Of a stretch of DNA of 64,000 nt, positions 1-9,320 are shown piece after piece. The stretch comes from Pseudomonadota bacterium (GTDB lineage Bacteria; Myxococcota_A; UBA796; GCA-2862545): assembly GCA_947505245.1 (NCBI GenBank), contig CANNIZ010000017.1, positions 1-64,000 of the forward strand. The letters run 5' to 3'. The notes beneath the pieces are model-generated. The model ran no database searches and was not told the origin of the DNA. It saw only the letters and a list, made by a program, of their open reading frames with translations. The position numbers and the translations under genes were made by a program. Each line of letters opens with the position of its first letter. Positions within the stretch are counted from its first letter, which is position 1.

Positions 1-3000
1 AGTCGGGACGGCCCGCTCCCGACGCGTGGGTGACGCTGGGTGGCCGCGAGTACCGGCCCCAGGACGGCACCGTCACGTTGCCGTTCGGAACGCGTGGCGG
101 CGCCGTCACCGCTCTGCTGTGCGACGGCGAGCTCGCGGTCCCCACGCAGATCGAGCTGCCCACCGAACGCTACGCGCTTGACGCAGCCATCCTCGTCGAC
201 CGGCAGGCCCTGGTCCCCGGCCGCGACGCGACCGTGCTCGTCCGGGTTGAGCCGACGGTCGACGGCGTGCCGATCCCTTTCGCTGCGTTGCAGGAGCCGT
301 ACGTCGAGATCAACACCGTGGACCGGACCGGCGTCCCCGCGCAGACCCGCCGTCCGCTCGCGCTCGAAGACGGACGCGAGGTGGTGCTGACGGTCCCCGT
401 CCCTGAACACATCGCTCGCTTCTCGTTCGCCATCGGTGCCCGCGTACGCGTGGTCTCCGAGCAGCGCACGATCGACCTGCGGCAGGAGGCGTCGCTGGAG
501 GTCGGCACCCAGCACGCCTCGGCGATCACGGAGTCGATCGTCGCCGGGCGGGATTCGTCAGGTTGGTGGCTGTGGCTCACCGGGAAGAACGGCGAGCCGC
601 GGGCGGGGCGCGAGGTCGCGGTCGCGCTGCAGCATGTGTTCGTGAAGCAGCCCCTCGAGGTCAAGCTCGCGACCGATGCCGAGGGCCGAATCCACCTGGG
701 CCCGCTCGCAGGAGTCTCCTCGGTCCACGCGAGCACCGCGTCGGGCGTCAACCAGCAGTTCTACACCCGCCCGGAGCAGCCCTCGCGGCCCTCGCGCCTG
801 GTCCATCGCGCGGGCCGCCCGCTGGTGTTGCCCGCCTCGGGTGTCCCGGTAGCGGTCTCCCTGATCGAACTCCGCGCCGGCGTGCCAGCGTTCGATCACA
901 GCGCGTTGGTGCGAATCGACGGGCACGCGCTCAGGATCGATCCCCTGCCCGTCGGTGCCTATACGCTCGAGATCGATGGGGTCGCGTCGGAGCTGTGGGT
1001 GTTGCCGGACGGTCAGGGCATCGCCGCGCTCGCCACCACCACGGTCAACGCGCCACCACCTCGCGCCGTGCTCGCGGCGGTCGCGCGAGGTGAGCAGCTC
1101 GCGCTCCAGGTCGAGAATTTCGGCCCGGACACCCGCGTACACGTGATCGCGACCCCGATGTGGCCCGCGAGCGCGCTGTCTCCCGACCTCGACACGACCC
1201 TGCCCGCGCCCCGCATCTCGCCACACGCGCCCGCTCGTTCGGACTACCTGTCGGGTCGCGACCTCGGAGACGAGGCCCGCTACGTGCTCGACCGCCGGCG
1301 GCTTCCGCGGCGTCCCGGTTCCCTGCTCGAGCGACCCGGGCTGCTGTTGAACCCGTGGGCGCTGCGCACCACCCAAACCGCGACTCAGGCGGCCAAGAGC
1401 GGCGGCAACTGGGGCCCGCCCCCTGCGGCCATGCCTCAGGCCAGGGAGGGCGTGCGCGACGAGTTCGACGCGGATCGTCCGACGGACTCCGCGTCGGCCG
1501 ATCCCGCTTTCACGGCGTGGGATTTCCTGGACGAGCCGACGACGGTCCTGGCCAACCTGACCCCCGACGACGATGGTCGTGTGGTGGTTGACGTCCCCAA
1601 AGGGGCCCTGCGAATCGTGCTCGTCGACCCGTCGGGCACACACGCCGTGTCGCTCCCGGGCTCGGGTGCGGCACCCGCGGTGCGCGATCTCCGAGGCCCG
1701 GCCCTGAACCCCGATCGGCACCTGCGGGAGGACCGCCGGCTCACGCCTCTGGCACAAGGCGCTGCGATCGAGGTTGCGTCGCGCGCCACCACGCGCATCG
1801 AGCTCGCGGACTCCGTCGACGCGCTGTGGCGTGCGCTCTGCGCGGTAGGCGGCGACGCCGAGCTCGCGAAGTGGGACTTCTTGCCCCGCTGGAGCAGCCT
1901 GTCCCGCGAAGACCGCTGCGCCCTGGTCTCGAAACACGGGTGCCACGAGCTCGCGCTGTTCGTCCGCTTCAAGGATCCAGAGCTGTTCCGCGACGTCGTG
2001 CGTCCCCTCCTGACAAACAAGCTCCACAAGACCTTCCTCGACGCCTGGCTGCTCGACCTGGACCTGTCGTCCTGGCTGGTCCCGTGGCGCCTGGCGCGGC
2101 TGAACGCCGTCGAGCGGGCGCTGCTGGCCCGCCGCGTCCCCCGCCTGCGCGACGCCCTCGTGCGGGAGCTGTCCGACGCCGTCGCTCTCAAGGCGCCGGA
2201 CCTCGAGCGCGACGATCGATTCGTCGACGTCCTGCTCGCTGGCAGAGCCGCGAGCGGCGGCGGGAGCGACGACCTGTTCGGCGCCGTCGGCGGGCTAGAT
2301 TTGGAACCTGCGCCGGAAGCCGTGGAGCGGGAGGAGGCGGTGGTCAGCCGCGGCAAGATGAAGAAGGCCATGCCGACCCCTCGCCCCCCAGCCAAGAGCG
2401 CAGCGGGGATTGGCGGAATGGGCGGCGGTGCGGCGCCGAGGTACCGGCCGGCGGACAAGACCGAGGAGCTCGCCGAGAACAACTGGTGGCATCAGCGCCT
2501 CGAACAGCAGGGTCCGGAGCTGATCCTGCCCGCGCGCCTGTGGCGGGATCTGGCCGCCCACGTAGCGGGCCCGTTCCTGTCGCCGCATGTCGTCGACGCC
2601 GCAGTCAGCTTCGCTGCCAGCGTCTGCGCGCTCGCGGTCATCGACGTCCCGTTCGCTCCGGCGAGCCACGTGGCGTCGTCGTCGGGCGCGGGCGGACGTA
2701 TCCAGGCGGGGAGTCCGCTCCTCGCCGCCTCAGCGGAGCTGGCGGAGGTCGCGGGGCCCCCGACGGGCGAGGTCCTGGTGGGCCAGAGCACGTTCCGGAG
2801 CGATGATCGGTTCGAATGGGACGGCGCCGAGCAGCGCGAGAAGTACGTCGCCGGGGAGCTCACCGTTGGCGTGGTGTACGAGGGGCAGGTCGTCATCACC
2901 AACCCCACGTCGCGCACACAACGGATCGCCGTCCTCGTGCAGATCCCAGCGGGGTCGCTCCCGGTCGCGCGCTGCGTGGCCACGCGCACGACGCGCCTGC

Positions 3001-4493
3001 AGCTCGCGCCCTGGTCGACCGGTAAGGTGGAGACGGCCTTCTACTTCCCCGAAGCGGGCGTCTTTCCGCAGTACGGCGCGCGGATCACGGCGGGTGCGAC
3101 GCTGCTCGCCGCCGCGCCCGACCGCACCTTCACGGTCGTGAGGCACCCCACCACCGCCGACGCGGGGTCCTGGTCATATGTGTCGCAGCGCGGCTCGCTC
3201 GACGAGGTCGTCACGTTCCTCGGCGTACAGAACCTCGGTCGGGTGGACCTCGCACGCGTGGCCTGGCGGCTGCTCGATCGAGCCTCGTTCGAGCGCATCA
3301 CCGCCGTATTGGCCGAGCGCCAGGTGTGGAGCGACGTCGTGTGGGCGTATTCGCTCCTGCACCGCGATCGAACCCGTCTCGCCGAGTGGCTCGAGCGGCA
3401 GGCGTGGTTGCCGTCGAGCCTCCCGACGTCCTTCTGCGACTCCGATCCCGTCGCCCACCAGCGGTACCAGCACCTCGAGTACGCCCCGCTCGTCAACGCG
3501 CGGGCACACGCGCTCGGGGGGCGTCGCACCGTGCTCAACGATGGCTTGGACGCGCAGTGGCGGGCGTTCCTGCAGCGCGTGGCGACCTCGGCTGGCCCCA
3601 CGGCCGACGATCAGCTGGAGGCGGCTCATTACCTGTTTGCGATGGATCGTCCCGACGACGCGATCCGCGCGCTCGCTGCGGCGCCGAGGACCACGGTGGC
3701 GAGCGTCCTGCAACACGACTGGCTGAGCGCGTACGCCGCGGCGGTCGGCGGTGACCTCGCGGAAGCCTCGCGGCTCGTGCAGCCGTACCTGGAGCACCCC
3801 GTTCCCCGCTGGCAGAAGCGGTTCGTTGCGCTCGCTGACATGCTCGCCGAAGCCGGCGGCGGCGTGCGGACCGGGGCACATCCGGACGGTCGCGACGCGA
3901 CGATGGCCCACCACGCAGCGCAGCAGCCGTCGCTCACGCTCCGGATCGAAGACGGGGCCATCGTGCTCGACCACAGCAACCTCACGGCGGCTCGCGTTCG
4001 GTTCTACGGCATGGACGTCGAGCTGTTGTTCTCTCGGCAGCCGTTCCTGGGCGCCGCGGGGACGCGGTTCACCTTCATCGAACCGACGGTCGCGTTCGAC
4101 GTCGCGCTCGAAGGAGGACGGACCCGGGTGCAGATCCCCGCCGATCAGCGGCACGCAAACGCGGTAATCGAGGTCGTAGCTGGTCCGCTCCAGCAGATCG
4201 CGACCTGGTTCGCGAACGATCTCTCCGTCACCGTCAGCGCCGACTACGGCCAACTGCAGGTCCGCCGCGCTTCGACGGGCGCCGTCCTCCCGGCCGCCTA
4301 CGTGAAGTGCTTCGCGCGCAACTCCGGAGGCGCGATCGCGTTCTACAAGGACGGCTATACCGACCTGCGCGGGCGCCTGGATTACGCGACGTTGTCGACC
4401 GACGCGCTCGATCGGGTGGAGCGCTTTGCGCTGCTCGTCGTCCACGACGATGCGGGGACGCTGGTGGTCGAGGCTGCGCCGCCCACGCGGTGA
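1..4493 (+). CDS. Giant extracytoplasmic protein, macroglobulin-like, 5' end outside window
   Basis: The frame is open back to the first bases of the window, so the GTG at 30 is probably not the true start and the gene enters from the left. About 1497 residues are visible. The sequence looks like a chain of beta-sandwich modules with long helical stretches in the middle (around residues 600-760) and a low-complexity Gly/Ala/Lys-rich linker near residues 760-800. The last 100 residues end in a compact module with Tyr-Val-Lys and Lys-Asp-Gly-Tyr-Thr-Asp-Leu-Arg-Gly-Arg-Phe-like motifs that I associate with very large uncharacterised bacterial secreted proteins resembling alpha-2-macroglobulin. 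No thioester or protease motif was recognised. Nothing in the visible part gives an enzymatic role. It is followed 67 bp later by the acetate kinase fusion on the same strand. Family assignment is weak; the reading frame itself is secure. Confidence 0.75.
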   Translation, partial: SGRPAPDAWVTLGGREYRPQDGTVTLPFGTRGGAVTALLCDGELAVPTQIELPTERYALDAAILVDRQALVPGRDATVLVRVEPTVDGVPIPFAALQEPYVEINTVDRTGVPAQTRRPLALEDGREVVLTVPVPEHIARFSFAIGARVRVVSEQRTIDLRQEASLEVGTQHASAITESIVAGRDSSGWWLWLTGKNGEPRAGREVAVALQHVFVKQPLEVKLATDAEGRIHLGPLAGVSSVHASTASGVNQQFYTRPEQPSRPSRLVHRAGRPLVLPASGVPVAVSLIELRAGVPAFDHSALVRIDGHALRIDPLPVGAYTLEIDGVASELWVLPDGQGIAALATTTVNAPPPRAVLAAVARGEQLALQVENFGPDTRVHVIATPMWPASALSPDLDTTLPAPRISPHAPARSDYLSGRDLGDEARYVLDRRRLPRRPGSLLERPGLLLNPWALRTTQTATQAAKSGGNWGPPPAAMPQAREGVRDEFDADRPTDSASADPAFTAWDFLDEPTTVLANLTPDDDGRVVVDVPKGALRIVLVDPSGTHAVSLPGSGAAPAVRDLRGPALNPDRHLREDRRLTPLAQGAAIEVASRATTRIELADSVDALWRALCAVGGDAELAKWDFLPRWSSLSREDRCALVSKHGCHELALFVRFKDPELFRDVVRPLLTNKLHKTFLDAWLLDLDLSSWLVPWRLARLNAVERALLARRVPRLRDALVRELSDAVALKAPDLERDDRFVDVLLAGRAASGGGSDDLFGAVGGLDLEPAPEAVEREEAVVSRGKMKKAMPTPRPPAKSAAGIGGMGGGAAPRYRPADKTEELAENNWWHQRLEQQGPELILPARLWRDLAAHVAGPFLSPHVVDAAVSFAASVCALAVIDVPFAPASHVASSSGAGGRIQAGSPLLAASAELAEVAGPPTGEVLVGQSTFRSDDRFEWDGAEQREKYVAGELTVGVVYEGQVVITNPTSRTQRIAVLVQIPAGSLPVARCVATRTTRLQLAPWSTGKVETAFYFPEAGVFPQYGARITAGATLLAAAPDRTFTVVRHPTTADAGSWSYVSQRGSLDEVVTFLGVQNLGRVDLARVAWRLLDRASFERITAVLAERQVWSDVVWAYSLLHRDRTRLAEWLERQAWLPSSLPTSFCDSDPVAHQRYQHLEYAPLVNARAHALGGRRTVLNDGLDAQWRAFLQRVATSAGPTADDQLEAAHYLFAMDRPDDAIRALAAAPRTTVASVLQHDWLSAYAAAVGGDLAEASRLVQPYLEHPVPRWQKRFVALADMLAEAGGGVRTGAHPDGRDATMAHHAAQQPSLTLRIEDGAIVLDHSNLTAARVRFYGMDVELLFSRQPFLGAAGTRFTFIEPTVAFDVALEGGRTRVQIPADQRHANAVIEVVAGPLQQIATWFANDLSVTVSADYGQLQVRRASTGAVLPAAYVKCFARNSGGAIAFYKDGYTDLRGRLDYATLSTDALDRVERFALLVVHDDAGTLVVEAAPPTR

Positions 4494-4560
4494 CGCTCGG
4501 TGCGAAACCTGCCAGCCCTGTGACGCCTGCGCCATGCTAGTTGCGCTACCTGGAGGTCCC

Positions 4561-6312
4561 ATGCGCGTGCTGGTGGTGAACTGCGGCAGCTCGTCCGTCA
4601 AGGCCGAGGTCCTCGATCCCCACACGGGTGAGCGCCTGGAACGGGTCGTGCGGGAGCGCGTCACCGACGTCGGACAGGCGCTGCGCGAGGTGCTCGCCGA
4701 GCTCGCCGAGTGGAAGGTCGACGCCGTCGCCCATCGCGTCGTACACGGTGGCGAGCGGTTCACCGAGCCGGTCCTCGTCGACGCGGCCGTCCTCGACGCG
4801 GTCACGGCGTTGTCGCACCTCGCGCCGTTGCACAACCCCGCGAACCTCGCCGGGCTGCGCGCGGCGATGGAGTCGCTGCCGGACGTACCCCACGTCGCGG
4901 TGTTCGACACGGCGTTCCACGCGACTCTGCCCCCGCGGGCAAGGGCGTACGCCCTGCCCCACGCGCTGGCGAGCAAACACGGCCTGCGGCGGTTCGGCTT
5001 CCACGGGCCCAGCCACGCGATCGTCGCGCAGCGGGCGGCAGATCACCTGAAGGCCGACGTGCGGACGCTGCGGATCATCACCTGCCACCTGGGCAACGGC
5101 GCGAGCGTGTGCGCGGTCGAGAACGGGCGCTCGGTCGAGACGAGCATGGGAATGACGCCGCTCGAAGGGCTCGTCATGGGCACCCGCGCCGGAGACGTCG
5201 ACGCGGGCGTGCTGCTCGAGGTGATGCGGCGCGAAGGCCTCGACGTCGACGGGCTTGATCGGCTGCTGAACAAGCAGTCGGGCCTCGCCGGGCTGTCGGG
5301 TACCGCCGGCGATCTGCGCGACATCGAGGCGCGCGCGGCCGAAGGCGACGCCCAGGCGCAGCTCGCGATGGGCGTGTTCGCGCACCGCGTGCGAAAATAC
5401 ATCGGCGCGTACGCCGCCGTGATGGGCGGCGTCGATGTGATCGCGTTCACCGCGGGCATCGGTGAGAACAGCGCCTCCATGCGCAGCCGCATCGCGCAGC
5501 GGCTCGAATTCCTCGGCGCCGTGTACGACGACGACGCGAACCGCGACGCCCACGTCGATGACTCCGCCCCCGTCGCAGAGTTCTCCGCTTCCCACAGCCG
5601 GTGCCGCCTGCTGGTCGTGCGCACGGACGAGGCGCTGATGCTCGCGCGCGAGGCCGCGCGGCTGGTCGCGAACAAGGCCCCGGTCGGCGGCGGACGCATC
5701 CCCATCGCGGTGAGCGCGCGGCACATCCACCTGACGCAGGAGGCCGTCGAGGCGCTGTTCGGCGCGGGTCACCAGCTCACGCCGTACAAGCCGCTGTCCC
5801 AGCCGGGCCAGTTCGCGTGTGTCGAGCAGCTGTCGATCGTCGGACCGCGCAAGCGCATCGACAACGTGCGGGTCCTGGGGCCCGTGCGGCCTGCGTGCCA
5901 GGTCGAGATCTCGCGCACGGACGAGTTCCTGCTCGGCATCGACGCGCCGGTGCGGGAGTCGGGTCACGTCGCGGGCAGCCCCGGCATCACCCTCGAAGGC
6001 CCTGCTGGGCGGCTGGTGCTCGCGGAAGGCGTGATCTGCGCGAAGCGGCACATCCACATGACCCCCGAGGACGCCGTCCGGTTCGGCGTCAACGACAAGG
6101 ACATCGTAGCGGTGAAGATCGACAGCGACGGCCGCGATCTGACGCTGGGCGACGTGGTCGTGCGCGTGTCCCCGAAGTTCGCCTTGGAGATGCACCTCGA
6201 CACCGACGAGGCAAATGCGGCCGAGATAGCACCCAGCTTCGAGGGTGAGCTCGTGGTGTCGGGGGTGTCCGGAGCCCTGTTGCGACGGGATCCCCGGCGC
6301 GACGACGTTTGA
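4561..6312 (+). CDS. ackA-pduL: Acetate kinase-PduL phosphotransacylase fusion
   Basis: A 583-residue protein joining both enzymes that interconvert acetyl-CoA and acetate plus ATP. Residues 1-375 are acetate kinase: the N-terminal phosphate-binding VNCGSSSVK, HRVVHGG, FDTAFH, RFGFHGPSH, CHLGNGAS, MGMTPLEG and FTAGIGENS. After a short linker, residues 380-583 are a complete PduL-type phosphate acyltransferase, with the two His-x-His metal-binding motifs SARHIHL (His388, His390) and AKRHIHM (His497, His499) and the C-terminal MHLDTDEANA. In most bacteria these are separate genes (ackA with pta or pduL). The ATG at 4561 is preceded by GGAGG at a good distance; the longer open frame back to 4426 overlaps the upstream gene and has no domain content. 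A LysR regulator follows 25 bp downstream. Confidence 0.95.
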   Translation: MRVLVVNCGSSSVKAEVLDPHTGERLERVVRERVTDVGQALREVLAELAEWKVDAVAHRVVHGGERFTEPVLVDAAVLDAVTALSHLAPLHNPANLAGLRAAMESLPDVPHVAVFDTAFHATLPPRARAYALPHALASKHGLRRFGFHGPSHAIVAQRAADHLKADVRTLRIITCHLGNGASVCAVENGRSVETSMGMTPLEGLVMGTRAGDVDAGVLLEVMRREGLDVDGLDRLLNKQSGLAGLSGTAGDLRDIEARAAEGDAQAQLAMGVFAHRVRKYIGAYAAVMGGVDVIAFTAGIGENSASMRSRIAQRLEFLGAVYDDDANRDAHVDDSAPVAEFSASHSRCRLLVVRTDEALMLAREAARLVANKAPVGGGRIPIAVSARHIHLTQEAVEALFGAGHQLTPYKPLSQPGQFACVEQLSIVGPRKRIDNVRVLGPVRPACQVEISRTDEFLLGIDAPVRESGHVAGSPGITLEGPAGRLVLAEGVICAKRHIHMTPEDAVRFGVNDKDIVAVKIDSDGRDLTLGDVVVRVSPKFALEMHLDTDEANAAEIAPSFEGELVVSGVSGALLRRDPRRDDV

Positions 6313-6337
6313 TGGTCATTCAGGGAGGGCGGGCATC

Positions 6338-7207
6338 ATGTCGCAGGAGGAAAACATCGTCACGGGCCTCGCCGCGCTGCGGGCGCTGTCCCACACGGGC
6401 TCGGTGACGGGCGCGGCCGTCGAGCTGCGCCTCACCACCTCCGCGGTGAGCAAGCGGTTGACCGCGCTCGAAGCGACCGTTGGCCGTTCGTTGAAAGAGC
6501 CAGCCGGTCGCGGCGTCCGCCTCACGCCGGAGGGGGAGCGGCTGCTTGCCGAGGCCGATCCGTTGCTGGCGCAGCTGCGCGCGGTGGTCGCGGATCGATC
6601 GGACGCACCCGCGCGGGTGCTAAAGCTCGCGATCACCGAGTCTGCGCTGGTGTCGTGGGCGCCCGCCGCCCTGCGCGCCGCCCTCGATTCCGATCCAGCG
6701 CTGAAGATCGAGCTTCACGCGCACCGCGGGCCGGTCGTGATCGACCGCGTGGGGTCGGGTCGCTACGACCTCGGCATCTGCACGGTCACCGCGCCACCCG
6801 AGGGGCTCGTCGTGCGCGAGCTCGGCGACGAGCCGATGGTCATCGTCCCGCGCGGGCTGCTGCCCCTCACCGGCGACGTCGTGCCGGTGTGGACGCTCGA
6901 AGCGAAGTCGGCGACCTGGCAGGTGATCGAAGGGCGCGTGGAGCGGCGGTCGCGGGCGTGGGGGTTCACGGTGCGCGTCGACGGTCGTTTGGAGTCCGCG
7001 GCGGCGCTGGTGCAGGTGGCGCGCGCCGGGTTCGCCCATGCGCTCGTGCCCCGCGGGACGGCGCTGGCGCTCGGTGTCCCTCCCGAAGCGCTCGTCGCGC
7101 TGCCTGGCCTCGCGCGGCCGGTGGGCGTGATCGGCCGCCACCACACCCTGGCGGGCGCGTCCGTCGCCCGGCTCGTGGGCGTGCTGCGATCGCGCTTCGG
7201 TGGATGA
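6338..7207 (+). CDS. LysR-family transcriptional regulator
   Basis: 289 residues, the usual length for the family. The N-terminal 65 residues form a winged helix-turn-helix: Leu-rich helix, then SVTGAAVELRLTTSAVSKRLTALE, matching the LysR DNA-binding pattern, followed by a linker helix and a two-lobed periplasmic-binding-like effector domain (residues 90-285). The ATG at 6338 follows an AGGGAGG ribosome-binding site; the open frame extends further upstream but overlaps the kinase fusion. It lies 25 bp downstream of ackA-pduL on the same strand, so it may be cotranscribed and may act on that gene, although LysR genes are more often divergent from their target. The 232 bp after it, up to the end of the convergent gene, hold only a 10-bp inverted repeat (7225-7234 and 7342-7351). 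Confidence 0.88.
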   Translation: MSQEENIVTGLAALRALSHTGSVTGAAVELRLTTSAVSKRLTALEATVGRSLKEPAGRGVRLTPEGERLLAEADPLLAQLRAVVADRSDAPARVLKLAITESALVSWAPAALRAALDSDPALKIELHAHRGPVVIDRVGSGRYDLGICTVTAPPEGLVVRELGDEPMVIVPRGLLPLTGDVVPVWTLEAKSATWQVIEGRVERRSRAWGFTVRVDGRLESAAALVQVARAGFAHALVPRGTALALGVPPEALVALPGLARPVGVIGRHHTLAGASVARLVGVLRSRFGG

Positions 7208-7439
7208 CGGAGCAAGGTGGAGATGAATGCAATGCGCGAGGAACAAGGCGCCCGCGAGTGAAATCTCCGACGGGAACCTGCCAACTCCGCCACGGAAGAA
7301 CGCCGAAACTTCAGTTCCGGGTCCCGTCGATCACGCGTCGACATTGCATTCGCGATGACCTTGACCAGCCAGGATTTCACTCAGGCCGACCTTGCCCGGC
7401 CACGGCTGAACGTACCCCCGGCGAAGCGGACCGCGGGCG

Positions 7440-9320
7440 TCAGTTCGAGCAGCACCGAAAACCCGTCCGCGGGTTCGCGTAGCCGGCGCCGAACGTGTCG
7501 TTGCGGCGGTAACACCGCGCGTGGTCTTCGCTCGTGTCGTACGCGCCACCGAGGAGCACGGCCTTGTCGGGCGTCTCGCCGACCCACTCTTCCACGTTGC
7601 CCGTGAGATCGTACACGCCCGTCGGCGTCACACAGCCGGGCATCTCGCCGGTGTACACGGGACGCCACGGCGTGCCGTCGGGTGCGGTGCCGGCGCCCTC
7701 GGCGTCACGACCGTCCCAACAGCGCGTCTTGTCGTGGAAGTCGCCGTAGGGGTACGCGGTGCCTTCGATCATGTCGTCGGCGAGCTCGCCGTTCCCGTTG
7801 TCGTCGATCGCAGCCGCGCCCTGGCAGGCCGCGACCCACTCGCTCTCGGTGCACATCCGCTTGCCCGCAGCGTCACAGGCGGACTTCGCGTCGAGCCAGG
7901 ACGTGCGGATCGACGGGATGTTGTGCTTTCCGCTCACGGCCTTGCCGTCCACGATCGCGGCTTCGAACGTGTCGATCTTGAACGTCGAGCCGGCGCTGAT
8001 CGTCTGCATCGCAGGTACGTCGCTGGGGACAGGCGCGACATCGGCCGCCGTGTCGCGCAGGGACGCGGCCTTGGACGGGCCCGCTTCGCCGAGCGCGGCT
8101 TCGATCGCGCGCGCCATCGCTTCGGCGGAGGTGCCCGAGCGGTACAGCTTCCCGTTGATGAAAATTCGAGGGGTTCCGTGGATGTGCAGCTTTCCGCCTA
8201 CGTCAGCGTCGGCACGCACCTGAGCGACGGACTTCGGGTCGCGCACACACTGGTCGTACTTTACAGGATCGACGCCCACGGTCTTCGCGTAGGTGGCGAG
8301 GTACTCGTCGCCCAGCTGGTGCTGGTTCTTGAAGGCGAGGTCGTGGAACGACCAGAACTGGCCCTGCTGTTGCGCGCACACGGACGCCACCGCGGCGCGG
8401 CACGCGTTCGGGTGCTTGCGGTTCTGTACGTTCGCGTTGCAGCCCGGGTTCATCGGGAAGTGCTTGAACACGAACAACACGCGGTCGCCGTAGGCGCCGT
8501 AGAGCTTGCTGATCTCGGACGACATGCGCTTGCAGTAGCCGCACTCCAGATCCCCGAACTCGACGACGGAGACCTTGGCGTCGCGATTGCCCTTCCACGC
8601 GTCGTCCGGGTCGAGCGTGAACGTCTCCATCTTTCCGTCTTCTTCGGTGGCGACGGTGAACGACAGCGCGGGGGCCGGGCCCTCCGGGTCGCGTACGAGC
8701 TTCTCGACGCGCTCTTCGAGGGCGACCGTCGGAGCGCCATCGCTCAGCGATTGCCTGTACACACGCTCACCGAGCACGCCCGTGAGTCCGAGCGCCACGG
8801 CGAGGCCGAGCACCGGTCCGGTGGGCAGGGGCGCCGTCGTGTCGGGGCGACCTGCGGCCAGGGTGAGGCCCAGGATCAGGAAGTTCACGAAGTAGTGCTG
8901 GATGCAGTAAAGGCACCAGTAATTGAGCTCGACCTTGCTGATGTAAGCGAGGAACAGCGCCGACACGGAGCCGATCACGCCCGCCGCGACGGCCAGGGTG
9001 TGGGCCCCGCGCACGCCGCGCAACGCGCCGATCACGAGCCCCATCACGGTGCCGTAGGCGATCATCGACCAAGTCCCGATCGGGACGCCGCCGAGCTCGG
9101 ACCACTCCGAGGTGTTCACGATGTCGCAGTTGACCTGCTCGGACTGCACGCAGCCGACGAGCTCGGCCTGGACGCCGCCGTACAGCTGCTGGTCGTGGTG
9201 CCACGTCATCATGGCGCCGATCACGAGCCCCCACACGAGCACGACGCACAGCGCATACAGCGGGAGCAGTTTGAGCGGCGCGGCTCCCGAGGGAGGCGAC
9301 ACCGATGGGGTCGTGCTCAT
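7440..9320 (-). CDS. VKOR-DsbA-FGE three-domain fusion
   Basis: 626 residues. Residues 15-185 are a membrane-embedded vitamin K epoxide reductase homologue with about five membrane helices, a luminal cysteine pair (Cys57, Cys65), the conserved Ser/Thr-Trp region, and the redox CxxC at Cys136-Cys139. Residues 235-405 are a DsbA-like thioredoxin fold with Cys-Gly-Tyr-Cys (260-263) and the cis-Pro motif GTPRIF. Residues 425-626 resemble the formylglycine-generating-enzyme/sulfatase-modifying-factor fold (AGKRMCTESEW, GNVEEW, and a C-terminal GFRCC). VKOR-DsbA fusions form and recycle periplasmic disulfides using quinone; adding an FGE-like lectin-type domain is unusual. The start overlaps the stop of the upstream thioredoxin gene by 4 nt (ATGA), so it is the last gene of the operon running from 14406. 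The FGE part may be structural rather than catalytic. Confidence 0.9.
   Translation of the reverse strand: MSTTPSVSPPSGAAPLKLLPLYALCVVLVWGLVIGAMMTWHHDQQLYGGVQAELVGCVQSEQVNCDIVNTSEWSELGGVPIGTWSMIAYGTVMGLVIGALRGVRGAHTLAVAAGVIGSVSALFLAYISKVELNYWCLYCIQHYFVNFLILGLTLAAGRPDTTAPLPTGPVLGLAVALGLTGVLGERVYRQSLSDGAPTVALEERVEKLVRDPEGPAPALSFTVATEEDGKMETFTLDPDDAWKGNRDAKVSVVEFGDLECGYCKRMSSEISKLYGAYGDRVLFVFKHFPMNPGCNANVQNRKHPNACRAAVASVCAQQQGQFWSFHDLAFKNQHQLGDEYLATYAKTVGVDPVKYDQCVRDPKSVAQVRADADVGGKLHIHGTPRIFINGKLYRSGTSAEAMARAIEAALGEAGPSKAASLRDTAADVAPVPSDVPAMQTISAGSTFKIDTFEAAIVDGKAVSGKHNIPSIRTSWLDAKSACDAAGKRMCTESEWVAACQGAAAIDDNGNGELADDMIEGTAYPYGDFHDKTRCWDGRDAEGAGTAPDGTPWRPVYTGEMPGCVTPTGVYDLTGNVEEWVGETPDKAVLLGGAYDTSEDHARCYRRNDTFGAGYANPRTGFRCCSN

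Noticed and set aside
558-2027. 489-codon minus-strand open frame under the first gene
   Set aside because: No start context or motif, composition of an antisense frame, and the plus strand is a continuous protein.
4426-4560. Upstream extension of the acetate kinase fusion
   Set aside because: Overlaps the previous gene, has no domain content, and the ATG at 4561 has GGAGG and begins the conserved VNCGSSSVK segment.
7208-7439. Possible RNA gene or regulatory hairpin in the gap with inverted GAATGCAATG/CATTGCATTC
   Set aside because: The arms are 107 bp apart, no tRNA-like fold or riboswitch pattern was seen, and the gap lies between convergent genes.
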